Assembly: GCF_030272705.1 (NCBI RefSeq)
Contig: NZ_JARFYM010000010.1
Location: 248,001 to 312,000 of the forward strand
From: Rhizobium mayense
Lineage (GTDB): Bacteria; Pseudomonadota; Alphaproteobacteria; Rhizobiales; Rhizobiaceae
DNA length: 64,000 nucleotides
Direction: 5' to 3'
Part shown: piece by piece, positions 8,273-17,705 of the stretch
How the letters are laid out: each line of letters begins with the position of its first letter
Numbering within the stretch: the stretch's first letter is position 1
The notes under the pieces: model-generated
Told to the model about the DNA's origin: nothing
Database searches by the model: none
Seen by the model: only the letters and a program-made list of their open reading frames with translations
Made by a program: the position numbers and the translations under genes

Positions 8273-8672
8273 GCACTCTCCAAATCAAACGGCGCGACCT
8301 CGTTCGGTCGGCGCCTTCAGCGCTACCATCCAAACGCGATGATCGTCGATCACCGGACGATCAGATGCGCTCGGGGTCGCGATATTGACGAACCGTTCCG
8401 GCGCCCGCGAGTCTGGTCAAACAAGGACTTGCGCATTCTGAAGTCACCGCACTGCGCGGCGGTGATTTCCGTCCTTGCGCAGAGCAGTCAAGGACCACTC
8501 GACCCAACCGGATCGGCGCAGACGTATCAACTACAGGTTCAGGCAAGCCCGTTTGCGTACTCAGCGTTTGCAAGAGGGTGGACTTGAATGGTCGATGCTC
8601 CGTCAGAGCTTGGCCAGTCAAGCCATCTGCTGGCTGTTGGGACGTTGGACTTAACGTTTAGGATTTGCGGAC
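8273..8672. other. Intergenic region with a hairpin, upstream of the giant repeat gene
   Basis: There is no convincing gene in these 400 bases. A hairpin of two 11-base arms (GAAGTCACCGC at 8440-8450 and GCGGTGATTTC at 8459-8469) sits between two copies of CTTGCGCA, at about 8429 and 8474. It has no T run, so it is not a standard terminator. It could act in the 5' untranslated region of the giant gene. TTAACG just ahead of a weak AGGA (about 8660) precedes the ATG at 8673. Confidence 0.4.
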
Positions 8673-11600
8673 ATGACCTCGATTGTTTCTTCGCTGAATG
8701 CCAATCAGATCAGATATCTTTCGACGGCGACGGTCGCGGCCTGGTCAACCGACGACGTGGCTTCGCTTACCACAGCTCAGATCAAAGCGCTTTCTTCGGC
8801 TCAGATCGCAGCTTTGGATACGGAAGATGTCAAAGTCCTCAACACCGGGCAATTGAGCGCCATTTCACAAGGCGCCATTGTTGGTTTGACGCTGGATCAG
8901 TTGAGCATTCTCGATAAGTACGCCATCGAAGGCCTGAGTTCAGGCCAGGTTTCCGCGCTCACCACGACACAGCTTCATGCTCTGACGACAGATCAGGCGG
9001 AAGCGCTGACCTCATCTCAGGTCAGCGCTCTCAAAGTGACACAACTTGCAGCCCTGAGCGCCGAGGACATAGCGACGTTCTCGACTGCCGATATCGCGGC
9101 GATCTCTAGCAAATCTGTGTCGGGCCTGAGCACGGCGGCGATTGCGGCGCTTTCCACCGATCAGATCGCCGCAATGACGACGGCCCAGCTCAGCGCTCTC
9201 AAATCAACGCAACTCCAGGCCTTGAGCACCGATCAGATCGGGAGCCTGTCGACCGCTCAGATTGCCGCCCTGAGCACCGGAGCGATTGCAGGCCTGACCA
9301 CCGATCAGATCGCGGCCCTGAGCCCCGATCAAGTCGAGGCCTTGTCGCCGGCCCAGGTGAGATCGCTGAGTTCGACGCAACTTGCGGCTATGAGTGCGGA
9401 AGACATCGCAACCTTCTCCACCGCTGATATCGCCGCAATTACAAACAAAGCCATGCCCGGCTTGAGCACGGATATTGTCGCATCGCTTTCCACGGACCAG
9501 ATCGCTGCCCTCAGCACCAGCACGATTGCAAGCCTGACGACCGACCAGATCGCGGCCTTGAGCCCTGAGCAGGTCGAAGCCCTGTCGCCGACACAGGTCA
9601 AGGTGTTGAGTTCGACGCAACTCGGGGCCTTGAGCGCGGAGGACATCGCGACCTTCTCGACCGCCGATATCGCGGCAATTGCGAACAGGGCCACGCCGGG
9701 GTTGAGCACGGATATTATCGCAACGCTTTCCACCGATCAGATCGCGGCCCTGAGCACCAGCGCGGTTGCAAGCCTGACCACCGATCAGATCGCGGCCCTG
9801 AGCCCTGATCAGGCCGAGGCCCTGTCGCCGACGCAGGTCAAGGTATTGAGTTCGGCGCAGGTCGCCGCCTTGAGCGCGGAGGACATAGCAACATTCTCCA
9901 CCGCCGATATCGCGGCAATCGCGAACAGGGCCATCCCAGGCCTGAGCGCGGACATCATCGCGGGGCTTTCCGTCGATCAGATCACCGCATTGACGACGGT
10001 TCAGATCAGCGTTCTCAAAACGACGCAAATCGCCGCCTTGAGCACGGGCCAGGTGGAGGCGCTGTCGCCAGCACAGGTCATGGCGCTGAGTTCGACGCAG
10101 CTCGCGGCCATGAGCCCGGAAGACATCGCGACCTTCTCCACCGCCGATATTGCGGTGATCGCGGGCAAAGCCATCCCAGGCTTGAGCGCGGACGCTATCG
10201 CAGGGCTCTCCGTCGACCAGATCGCAGCACTGACGACGATTCAGATCGTTGCGCTCAAGACGACGCAGATCGCGGCCTTGAACACCGATCAGGCCGAAGC
10301 CCTGTCGCCGGCACAGGTCATGGCGCTGAACTCCGCACAACTCGCGGCCCTGAGCACGGCGGACCTGGCGACCTTCTCCGCCGCCGATATGGCAGCAATT
10401 ACAGGCAAAGCCATGCCGGGCCTGAGCACGGAAATCATCGCCGGGCTCTCCCCCGACCAGGTCGCAGCATTGACGACGGCCCAGCTCGGTGCCCTCAAGG
10501 CATCGCAGCTCCAGGTCTTGAGCACCGATCAGATCGAGGCCCTGTCGACCGCACAGATTGCTGCTCTGGGCACTGGCGCGATTCCAGGTCTGACGACCGA
10601 TCAGATCGCGGTCTTGAGCACCGATCAGGTCAGAGCGCTATCGTCGGCACAGGTAAAGTTGCTGAGCTCGACGCAACTCGCGGCGCTCAGCCCGGAAGAC
10701 ATCGCGACGTTCTCGGCAGCGGATATCGCGGCGATCACCAGCAAAGCCATGCCGGGCCTGAGCACGGACGCGATGGCGGCGCTTTCCACCAATCAGATTG
10801 CCGCACTGACGACGGTTCAGATCGCTGCCCTTAAAGCATCCCAACTCCAGGCCCTGAGCACCGATCAAGTCAAGGCTCTGTCGTCGGCGCAAGTTAGGTC
10901 ATTGAGTTCGACGCAACTGGCGGCCCTGAGTGCGGAGGACATAGCGACCTTTTCGACCGACGATATCGCAGCGATCACCAACAGAGCCATGCCGGGCTTG
11001 GGGACAGATGCGATCGCGGCGCTGACCACAGGTCAGATCGCTGCCCTGAGCACCAGCGTGATTGCGAGCCTGACGACCGATCAGATCGCGGCCTTGAGCA
11101 CCGCTCAGGTCGAAGCCCTGTCCTCGGCACAGGTGAAGTCGCTGAGTTCGGCGCAACTTGCGGCCCTGAGCGCGGAGGATATAGCCACCTTCTCCATCGC
11201 CGATATGACGGCGATCACGGGCGCAGCCGTGCCGGGGCTGAGCACGGACATCATTGCAGGGCTCTCCGCCGATCAGATCGCGGCATTGACGACGGTCCAG
11301 ATCGCCGCACTCAAAACGACGCAGATCGCGGCCTTGAGCACAGATCAGGTCGAAGTTTTGTCCCCAGCGCAGGTGGCGTCGCTGAGTTCTGCACAACTCG
11401 CTGCCCTGAGCCCGGAAGACATAGCGACCTTCTCGGCCGCGGATGTCGCGGCGATTAGCAGCAAAGCCGTGCCCGGCTTGAGTACCGACGCGATGGCGGC
11501 GCTTTCCACCAATCAGATTGCCGCACTGACGACGGTTCAGATCGCAGCCCTCAAAACGATGCAGCTCGTCGCCTTGAGCGTGGATCAGGTCGAAGCCCTG

Positions 11601-14600
11601 TCCTCAGCACAGGTGACATCGCTGAGTTCGACGCAACTTGCGGCCCTGAGCCCAGAGGATATAGCGACCTTCTCGACTGCGGATATTGCGGCGATCAGCA
11701 GCAAAGCCATGCCAGGCTTGAGCACGGACTCTGTCGCGGCACTTTCCACCGATCAGACTGCCGCGTTGACGACGGTTCAACTCAATGCGCTTAAGGCAAC
11801 GCAACTCCAGGCCCTGAACGCCGATCAGATCAAAGCCCTGTCGACCGCCCAAATTGCTGCCCTGAGCACCAGCGCGATTGCCGGGTTGACGCCCGATCAA
11901 ATCGACGCCCTGAGTGCCGATCAGGTCGAAGCTCTGTCGCCGACACAGGTCAAGGTGCTGAATTCGGCGCAACTTGCGGCCCTAAGCCCGGAGGACATAG
12001 CGACATTTTCGACCGCCGATATCGCAGCCATCTCGAACGGAGCCATGCCGGGCCTGAGCGACAAGGCGATCGCGGCGCTGACCACGGGGCAGATTGCTGC
12101 TCTGAGCACCAGCGCTGTCGCCGGCTTGACGGCCGATCAATTGGAAGCCTTGAGCCCTGATCAGGTCGAGGCTCTGTCGTCGACGCAGGTCAAGGTGCTG
12201 AATTCGGCACAACTCGCGGCATTGAGCGCGGAGGACATAGCGACGTTTTCGACCGCCGATATCGCGGCGATCTCGAACAAAGCCATGCCGGGTTTGAACA
12301 CGGATATTGTCGCAGCCCTCGACAAAGATCAGATCGCCGCCCTGAGCACCGCTGCCGTTGCAAGCCTGACGACCGATCAGATCGAAGCCTTGAACGGCAA
12401 TCAGGTCGGCCTCCTGTCCGCCGCGCAGGTCAAGGCATTGAGTTCGGCGCAAGTCGCTGCCTTGGGCGACGATGTTACAGCCTTGTCTACCGATCAAATT
12501 GCCATGCTGAGCGCATCGGGCGTTACGGGCCTGACGGCCGATCAGATCGCCGACCTGAGCACTGGTCAGGTCGATGCCTTGACCACCGCCCAGATCGGCG
12601 CACTCAGCTCGAGGCAGGTTGCTGCCCTAAGCACGGGTGACGTAGCGTCGCTATCTGCAGCCCAGATTGCAGCATTGAGCACCTCCGGCGTCGCGGGACT
12701 TTCGACCCGCCAGATCGCCGCTCTGAGCACCGGTCAGATTTCTTCTCTATCGAGCAAGCAGATGGCAGCGCTGAGCTCGACGCAAGTTGCCGCCCTGAGC
12801 ACAGACGACATAGCGGCTCTTTCAACAAGCCAAATTGCCTCTCTGAGCACCTCTGGCATCGCGGGATTGAGCTCCGCGCAGCTGGCAACCCTCAGCACCA
12901 GTCAGGCTGAAGCCTTGACCAGTGCTCAGGTCGGCAATCTCGAATCCACACAGATCAAGGTGCTGGGCCCGGACGACATAGCAACCTTCACGACCAAGGA
13001 TATTGCCGCGATCAGTTCGAGTGCGATCCCGGGATTGTCGACAGACACCATAGCCTCCCTGACGACAGCCCAGATCGCCGCGCTGAGTACGCAAGCCATC
13101 AGTGCGCTGAGCACCGCGCAGATCGCCGCCTTGAGCACCGCTCAGGTGGAGGCCTTGACCAATAGCCAAGTCGGCGCGCTCAGCTCGAAACAGATTGGCG
13201 CGCTCAGCACGGACGACATCGCAACATTCTCGACCAAGGACATTGCGGCGATCAGTTCGAATGCCATCTCCGGCTTGTCGACGGACACGGTCGCCTCCCT
13301 GTCAGCGGCTCAGATCGCCGCTCTGAGTACGGCAGACATTAGTGCGCTGAGCACGAAGCAGATCGCAGCCCTCAGCACCGATCAGGTCGAGGCCTTGACC
13401 AGTGCGCAGGTCGGCACTCTCAGCTCCACACAGCTATCAGTGCTGGAGCCGGACGACTTAGCAACCTTCACGACCAAGGACATTGCTGCGATCAGCTCAA
13501 GTGCGATCCAGGGCTTGTCGACGGACACGGTAGCCTCCCTGACGACAGCTCAGATCGCCGCGCTGAGCACGGCAGGCATTGCTGGACTAGGCACCAAGCA
13601 GATTGCAGCCCTCAGCGCCGATCAGATGGATGCCCTGACCAATGCCCAGGTCGGCGCACTGACGTCGAAACAGATTGCCGCCATGAGCACGGTCGACATC
13701 GCCTCGCTTTCGGCAAGCCAGATAGCTTCTCTGGGTACGGCGGGCATATCGGGCCTGACCACCGATCAGATCGCAGCCCTCGACATCGACCAAGTCGAGG
13801 CCCTGACCAGCGCCCAGGTCGGCGCCCTCAACTCGAAACAGATTGCAGCTCTCAGTGCGGACGATCTGGATACCTTCACCCCTGCAGAAATGGCCGCGAT
13901 CAGCTCCAGTGCGGTGCAGGGCTTGTCGACAACAACGATCAGCTCGCTGACGCCTGCCCAGATCGCAGCCCTCGGCACCGCGGCAATATCAGGCCTGACG
14001 ACCGATCAGATCGCCGTCCTGAGCAGTGACCAAGTCGATGCCTTGACCAATGCCCAGGTCGGCGCCCTCAGCTCGAAGCAGATTGCGGCTCTGAGCACCG
14101 CCGACATGGCCTCGCTTTCGCCGGACCAGATAGCCTCTCTCGGCACGGCGGGCATATCGGGCATGACCACCGATCAGATCGCAGCACTCAACATCGATCA
14201 GGTCGAGGCATTAACCAGTGCTCAAGTCGGCGCGCTCAGCTCGAAACAGATTGCAGCCCTCAGTGTGGACGATCTGGATACCTTCACCCCCGCCGAGATG
14301 GCCGCAATCAGTTCGAGCGCAATCCAGGGTCTGTCGACGACGACAATCGGCTCGCTGACCGCGGCCCAGATCGCTGCCCTGGGCACGGCGGCCATATCGG
14401 GCCTGACGACCGATCAGATCGCTGCCCTCAGCACCTCTCAGTTGGATGCCCTGACCAACGCTCAAATTAGTGCGCTGAGCTCGAAACAGATCACAGCCCT
14501 CAGCACGATTGACATCGCATCGCTGTCGCCAGAGCAGGTAGCGGCGCTCGGCACCGCAGGCATATCCGGTCTGAGCACCGATCAGATCGCTGCTCTCAAC

Positions 14601-16289
14601 ATCGATCAGGTCGAGGCCCTGACCAGTGCCCAGGTCGGCGCCTTCAGCTCAAAGCAAATCGCCGCTCTAGGCACCGACGATCTGGATAGCTTTACCCCCA
14701 GCGAGATAGCCGCGATCAGCTCGAATGCGATCCAGGGCCTGTCGACGGCGACAATCGCTTCGCTGTCGGCCGCCCAGATCGCAGCCCTCGGCACAGCGGG
14801 CATATCGGGGCTGACCACCGATCAAATCGCTGCCCTCAGCACCGATCAGGTGGATGCCCTGACCAATGCCCAGATCGGCGCCCTCACATCGAAACAAATT
14901 GCCGCCATGAGCACGGGCGAGATCGCCTCGCTTTCGCCGGCGCAGGTGGCGGCACTTGGCACGGCAGGCATAGCGGGCCTGACCACCGATCAGATCGCGG
15001 CGCTGAGCATCGATCAGGTCGAAGCCTTGACCAGTGCCCAGGTTGGCACCCTCAGTTCGAAACAGCTTGCAGCGCTGGGCACGGACGATCTGGACACCTT
15101 CACCCCCAGCGAGATAGCCGCAATCAGCTCGAATGCGATCCAGGGCTTGTCGACGGCGACGATCGCTTCGCTGTCGGCCGACCAGATCTCAGCCTTGGGC
15201 ACTGCGGCAATCCCGGGACTGACGACCGCTCAGATCGCTGCCCTCAGCACCGATCAAGTCGATGCCCTGACCGATGCCCAGATCGGCGCCCTTACCTCGA
15301 GAGAGGTCGCGGCGCTGAGCACCGACGACATTGCCTCGCTTTCGCGGGAGCAGATAGCCTCCCTGGATCCGAAGGCCATTGCGGGCCTCGGCAGTGCGCA
15401 AGCCCACGCTTTGAGCATTGAGCAGGTCGAAGCACTCTCCGCCAGCCAGATAGCCTCATTGAGTTCGGATGCGCTCAAGGGCCTGACCCCGGATATGCTG
15501 GAAACACTCTCGCCGGATGAACTCGCGGTGATTGGCTCAGGCGCGATTAAGGGATTGTCCACGGACTTCATCGCGGCGCTTTCACCCGATGAGATTGCAG
15601 CCTTGGGTACGGCTGGCGTCGCCGGATTGAGCAGCGATCAGGTCAGGGCTCTTAGCCAGGAGCAGATCGAAGCGCTCTCCACCAGTCAGATCGCGGCATT
15701 GAGTTCTGCCGGGCTTGCCGGGTTGACGACCGAGGATCTAGATACATTCTCGACCGAGGAACTCGCCGCAATCAGCCCGACGGCGATTAGGGGACTATCC
15801 ACCACCGTTGTCGCATCCCTGTCCTCCGACGACATCGCCGCTTTGACGACAAGCCAAGTGGCTTCGCTGAGCTACGGCCAGGTGGCGGCAATGAGCGCTT
15901 CGCAAATCGGAGCGCTGTCAACATCGCAGGTCGGCGCCCTCAGCGTGATGCAGGCTGCCGCGCTCAGCGCAGACGACCTCGGCGCATTCTCCGCCGAGCA
16001 GATCATCAGCCTGAATTCGAGCGCGATCTCGGGATTGAGCACGAGTACCCTCGCCGGCTTGAGCGCGTCCCAGGCCGAAGCCTTCACTCCAGGCCAGCTT
16101 GCCGCCATGACGTCGGCACAGGTTGACGCATTGACAAAGGCCGAGCAGGCAGGCAGCTCCGTGGCAGATAGCGCTTCCTCGAGCTCAACCGACACCTCGG
16201 GCACTTCCACGCAAGACAGTGGGAGCGGATCGAGCGCTTCGGGGTCGACTGATGTCGCTGCCGACATTTTGTCCTACCTTTCAGTCTGA
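8673..16289 (+). CDS. Giant octad-repeat protein, 2538 aa
   Basis: Nearly all of the protein is an 8-residue repeat, L-[ST]-x-x-[QD]-[IVL]-x-[AS], roughly 300 times (for example LSTDQIAALSPDQVEALSPA). Residues 1-90 are a looser version, with the only Trp I noticed (AAWSTDD). The repeats stop near residue 2485 and give way to a Ser/Thr/Gly/Asp-rich tail ending DILSYLSV. There is no Sec signal and no Cys that I noticed. S/T-x-x-Q/D followed by hydrophobic and Ala residues resembles a capped short helix, so a regular helical solenoid is plausible; a beta structure is possible. The acidic tail without a signal peptide suggests type I-like export, but no such transporter is adjacent. The frame stays intact over 7.6 kb, which argues for selection. 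Function unknown; a surface or matrix role is inference. Confidence 0.85.
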   Translation: MTSIVSSLNANQIRYLSTATVAAWSTDDVASLTTAQIKALSSAQIAALDTEDVKVLNTGQLSAISQGAIVGLTLDQLSILDKYAIEGLSSGQVSALTTTQLHALTTDQAEALTSSQVSALKVTQLAALSAEDIATFSTADIAAISSKSVSGLSTAAIAALSTDQIAAMTTAQLSALKSTQLQALSTDQIGSLSTAQIAALSTGAIAGLTTDQIAALSPDQVEALSPAQVRSLSSTQLAAMSAEDIATFSTADIAAITNKAMPGLSTDIVASLSTDQIAALSTSTIASLTTDQIAALSPEQVEALSPTQVKVLSSTQLGALSAEDIATFSTADIAAIANRATPGLSTDIIATLSTDQIAALSTSAVASLTTDQIAALSPDQAEALSPTQVKVLSSAQVAALSAEDIATFSTADIAAIANRAIPGLSADIIAGLSVDQITALTTVQISVLKTTQIAALSTGQVEALSPAQVMALSSTQLAAMSPEDIATFSTADIAVIAGKAIPGLSADAIAGLSVDQIAALTTIQIVALKTTQIAALNTDQAEALSPAQVMALNSAQLAALSTADLATFSAADMAAITGKAMPGLSTEIIAGLSPDQVAALTTAQLGALKASQLQVLSTDQIEALSTAQIAALGTGAIPGLTTDQIAVLSTDQVRALSSAQVKLLSSTQLAALSPEDIATFSAADIAAITSKAMPGLSTDAMAALSTNQIAALTTVQIAALKASQLQALSTDQVKALSSAQVRSLSSTQLAALSAEDIATFSTDDIAAITNRAMPGLGTDAIAALTTGQIAALSTSVIASLTTDQIAALSTAQVEALSSAQVKSLSSAQLAALSAEDIATFSIADMTAITGAAVPGLSTDIIAGLSADQIAALTTVQIAALKTTQIAALSTDQVEVLSPAQVASLSSAQLAALSPEDIATFSAADVAAISSKAVPGLSTDAMAALSTNQIAALTTVQIAALKTMQLVALSVDQVEALSSAQVTSLSSTQLAALSPEDIATFSTADIAAISSKAMPGLSTDSVAALSTDQTAALTTVQLNALKATQLQALNADQIKALSTAQIAALSTSAIAGLTPDQIDALSADQVEALSPTQVKVLNSAQLAALSPEDIATFSTADIAAISNGAMPGLSDKAIAALTTGQIAALSTSAVAGLTADQLEALSPDQVEALSSTQVKVLNSAQLAALSAEDIATFSTADIAAISNKAMPGLNTDIVAALDKDQIAALSTAAVASLTTDQIEALNGNQVGLLSAAQVKALSSAQVAALGDDVTALSTDQIAMLSASGVTGLTADQIADLSTGQVDALTTAQIGALSSRQVAALSTGDVASLSAAQIAALSTSGVAGLSTRQIAALSTGQISSLSSKQMAALSSTQVAALSTDDIAALSTSQIASLSTSGIAGLSSAQLATLSTSQAEALTSAQVGNLESTQIKVLGPDDIATFTTKDIAAISSSAIPGLSTDTIASLTTAQIAALSTQAISALSTAQIAALSTAQVEALTNSQVGALSSKQIGALSTDDIATFSTKDIAAISSNAISGLSTDTVASLSAAQIAALSTADISALSTKQIAALSTDQVEALTSAQVGTLSSTQLSVLEPDDLATFTTKDIAAISSSAIQGLSTDTVASLTTAQIAALSTAGIAGLGTKQIAALSADQMDALTNAQVGALTSKQIAAMSTVDIASLSASQIASLGTAGISGLTTDQIAALDIDQVEALTSAQVGALNSKQIAALSADDLDTFTPAEMAAISSSAVQGLSTTTISSLTPAQIAALGTAAISGLTTDQIAVLSSDQVDALTNAQVGALSSKQIAALSTADMASLSPDQIASLGTAGISGMTTDQIAALNIDQVEALTSAQVGALSSKQIAALSVDDLDTFTPAEMAAISSSAIQGLSTTTIGSLTAAQIAALGTAAISGLTTDQIAALSTSQLDALTNAQISALSSKQITALSTIDIASLSPEQVAALGTAGISGLSTDQIAALNIDQVEALTSAQVGAFSSKQIAALGTDDLDSFTPSEIAAISSNAIQGLSTATIASLSAAQIAALGTAGISGLTTDQIAALSTDQVDALTNAQIGALTSKQIAAMSTGEIASLSPAQVAALGTAGIAGLTTDQIAALSIDQVEALTSAQVGTLSSKQLAALGTDDLDTFTPSEIAAISSNAIQGLSTATIASLSADQISALGTAAIPGLTTAQIAALSTDQVDALTDAQIGALTSREVAALSTDDIASLSREQIASLDPKAIAGLGSAQAHALSIEQVEALSASQIASLSSDALKGLTPDMLETLSPDELAVIGSGAIKGLSTDFIAALSPDEIAALGTAGVAGLSSDQVRALSQEQIEALSTSQIAALSSAGLAGLTTEDLDTFSTEELAAISPTAIRGLSTTVVASLSSDDIAALTTSQVASLSYGQVAAMSASQIGALSTSQVGALSVMQAAALSADDLGAFSAEQIISLNSSAISGLSTSTLAGLSASQAEAFTPGQLAAMTSAQVDALTKAEQAGSSVADSASSSSTDTSGTSTQDSGSGSSASGSTDVAADILSYLSV
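9400..12470 (+). repeat. Higher-order repeat block A: 240/336 bp units of octads
   Basis: The marker GA(A/G)GACAT(A/C)GC (protein EDIATFS) recurs at about 9400, 9640, 9880, 10120, 10360, 10696, 10936, 11176, 11416, 11656, 11992 and 12232. Spacings are 240 bp (10 octads, 80 residues) or 336 bp (14 octads, 112 residues). The long units equal a short unit plus four extra octads. Exact multiples of 24 bp point to growth by unequal crossing over or replication slippage in frame. Confidence 0.9.
12989..13480 (+). repeat. Higher-order repeat: 240 bp units with TTKDIAAISS marker
   Basis: The segment coding FTTKDIAAISS or FSTKDIAAISS starts near 12989, 13229 and 13469, spaced by 240 bp. It is a transition between block A and the 408 bp units and shows that the same 80-residue period was reused with a different consensus. 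Confidence 0.8.
13860..15491 (+). repeat. Higher-order repeat block B: four 408 bp units
   Basis: The marker GACGATCTGGA (protein DDLD(T/S)FTP) starts at 13860, 14268, 14676 and 15084, exactly 408 bp apart each time (17 octads, 136 residues). Each unit contains an EIAAISS(N/S)A(I/V)QGLST segment. The 408 bp period differs from block A, so the gene amplified in at least two phases. Confidence 0.92.
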
Positions 16290-16317
16290 CATCCTTTGGT
16301 GATCGGATCGCAATTCC

Positions 16318-16346
16318 GATAGGAGGTCTCGCGGAGACCTCCTATC
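16318..16346. terminator. Hairpin after the giant repeat gene
   Basis: A perfect 13 bp stem, GATAGGAGGTCTC / GAGACCTCCTATC, with a GCG loop, 29 bases after the giant gene's stop. It has no T tract (CCCC follows), so it may be a weak or factor-assisted terminator or an RNA 3' end protector. The following bases to 16474 hold nothing recognisable. Confidence 0.6.
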
Positions 16347-16509
16347 CCCGGGGACCATGCCAGACGCGGAGCTTGGTCAGCACCTTCTATGCATGCGACC
16401 TGCGGAAATCCGTCGACATCACTTTGAGAGGACGCCGCAAAAGCGAAGGCCGCATGATTAAGAATCCACCTTCCTCCTCAGACTAAAGTCCGTGCTTGAT
16501 CGGACCTAT

Positions 16510-16541
16510 GTCCCAAAACGACAATCTTTGGTCCTAACGCC
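16510..16541 (+). promoter_or_regulatory. Direct-repeat operator GTCC(T/C)AA, copy A
   Basis: GTCCCAAAACG (16510) and GTCCTAACGCC (16531) are spaced 21 bp, two helical turns. The same pair at the same spacing occurs in copy B. The site is about 90-120 bases before the small ORF, suitable for an activator. ACTAAAGTCCG (16482) just upstream is also kept in both copies. In S. meliloti the equivalent uxs1-uxe1 genes are activated by the c-di-GMP receptor CuxR (literature knowledge); whether these repeats are its site cannot be told here. Confidence 0.5.
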
Positions 16542-16631
16542 ATAGATTATGCCTTCCGCTACGCCACGTCTTTCTCCGCGATGGAAGCGGCGGGGTATCC
16601 GACCGCTGTTGCAAGGCACGTGGAGAAGTCG

Positions 16632-16724
16632 ATGAACATGAACGACGTCCTCAATAACGGCATCGTCGCCCTGGAGCTTGCTACGGTTTTGGCCGACAGC
16701 GTCACCGAATTGGCTCCGAGGTAA
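16632..16724 (+). CDS. Leader-like small ORF, 30 aa, copy A
   Basis: The product starts MNMNDVLNNGIVALELATVL and ends TELAPR. It matches the 37-residue product at 25976-26089 in the segment M-N-x-N-x-V-L-x-N-G-I-V-A-L, so coding similarity is kept while the 3' halves diverge. GTGGAGAAG precedes the ATG. The stop lies six bases before the uxs ATG, giving translational coupling. This copy has lost the Gly-rich hydrophobic stretch seen in copy B and may be decaying. Function unknown. Confidence 0.5.
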   Translation: MNMNDVLNNGIVALELATVLADSVTELAPR

Positions 16725-16730
16725 CCGGCC

Positions 16731-17705
16731 ATGCAGCAAACGAAGCGAATTCTTGTTACAGGTGGTGCAGGTTTTCTCGGATCATTCCTTTGCGAACGAC
16801 TTTTGCAGGAAAAACACGAGGTTATTTGCGTCGATAATTTTTTCACGGGACGCAGAAGTAACGTCGCGCATTTGCTTGACGACCGGTCTTTCGAAATCGT
16901 CCGCCACGATATTACGTTTCCTCTCTATGTAGAGGTCGACGAGATCTACAATCTCGCCTGTCCGGCAAGCCCGGTTCACTACCAGTACGATCCGGTACAG
17001 ACGACCAAGACCAGCGTTCACGGCGCGATCAACATGCTGGGGCTCGCCAAGCGGGTCGGGGCAAAGATCCTCCAAGCCTCCACCTCCGAAGTCTATGGCG
17101 ATCCCGAGGTCCATCCCCAACAGGAGGGTTATTGGGGCCGGGTGAATCCGATAGGACCGCGCTCCTGTTACGACGAGGGCAAGCGCTGCGCCGAAACCCT
17201 GTTCTTCGACTATTGGCGCCAGCACCGGCTCCGGATCAAGGTGGCGCGCATCTTCAACACCTATGGTCCGAGGATGCGCCCCGACGACGGTCGCGTCATC
17301 TCCAACTTCATCGTGCAGGCGCTTGAGAACAAGCCGATCACTGTTTATGGCAACGGCGAGCAGACACGCTCGTTCTGCTATGTCGACGACCTCATCGACG
17401 GCCTGGTTCGGCTGATGGGGACAGACGACGAGGTCACGGGCCCTATCAATCTAGGCAATCCGGTCGAGTTCACGATGCTGGAGCTTGCCAAGCTCGTCAT
17501 AGAATTGACCGGCAGCCGATCGAAGATCGAATATCTGCCCTTGCCTACTGACGATCCCAGGCAGCGACAGCCGGACATCGGGGTCGCCAAGAGTGAGCTT
17601 GGCTGGAAGCCGAAAGTCCAGTTGCGGGGCGGGCTTGCGAGAACGATCGCCTATTTCGACGACTTGCTTTCGTCGGATCGCTCGCGGCGGGTCGCTGCAG
17701 AATGA
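16731..17705 (+). CDS. uxs: UDP-glucuronate decarboxylase (UDP-xylose synthase)
   Basis: A 324-residue short-chain dehydrogenase/reductase-type enzyme converting UDP-glucuronate to UDP-xylose and CO2 with bound NAD. Visible: [15 protein letters not shown] (NAD-binding, residues 10-24), [54 protein letters not shown] with the catalytic Tyr-x-x-x-Lys, [11 protein letters not shown] and [12 protein letters not shown]. These match UXS closely. The next gene, a 4-epimerase, overlaps by four bases. The pair corresponds to uxs1/uxe1 of S. meliloti. It is the first enzyme after leader copy A. Confidence 0.93.
   Translation: MQQTKRILVTGGAGFLGSFLCERLLQEKHEVICVDNFFTGRRSNVAHLLDDRSFEIVRHDITFPLYVEVDEIYNLACPASPVHYQYDPVQTTKTSVHGAINMLGLAKRVGAKILQASTSEVYGDPEVHPQQEGYWGRVNPIGPRSCYDEGKRCAETLFFDYWRQHRLRIKVARIFNTYGPRMRPDDGRVISNFIVQALENKPITVYGNGEQTRSFCYVDDLIDGLVRLMGTDDEVTGPINLGNPVEFTMLELAKLVIELTGSRSKIEYLPLPTDDPRQRQPDIGVAKSELGWKPKVQLRGGLARTIAYFDDLLSSDRSRRVAAE

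Larger units (their letters stand above)
16475..16724 (+). repeat. Promoter/leader cassette, copy A (inverted partner at 25976-26246)
   Basis: The + strand here aligns with the - strand of 25976-26246 over its whole length. Shared blocks include CCTCAGACTAAAGTCCG, CTTTGGTCCTAACGCCATAG, GTATCCGACCGCTGTTGCAA and AACGGCATCGTCGCCCTG. The two diverge in between, and the similarity stops outside these limits. Each copy ends in a small ORF right at the start of a glycan enzyme gene. There is no transposase, so it is a duplicated regulatory unit rather than an insertion element. Confidence 0.85.

Noticed and set aside
9204..15571. Many long open frames on the - strand inside the giant gene (up to 378 residues)
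   Set aside because: They arise from the 24 bp period of the + strand repeat, which removes stops in several frames at once. Their products are repetitive mirrors without family features.
8673..16130. A CRISPR-like regular repeat pattern
   Set aside because: The repeats are 24 bp, contiguous, in frame and without unique spacers. This is a protein-coding tandem repeat.
8673..16289. Similarity of LSxxQIxAL to the first helix of TAL effector repeats (LTPxQVVAI)
   Set aside because: The unit is 8 residues, with no second helix and no variable di-residue. The likeness is limited to a capped helix and gives no support for DNA binding.
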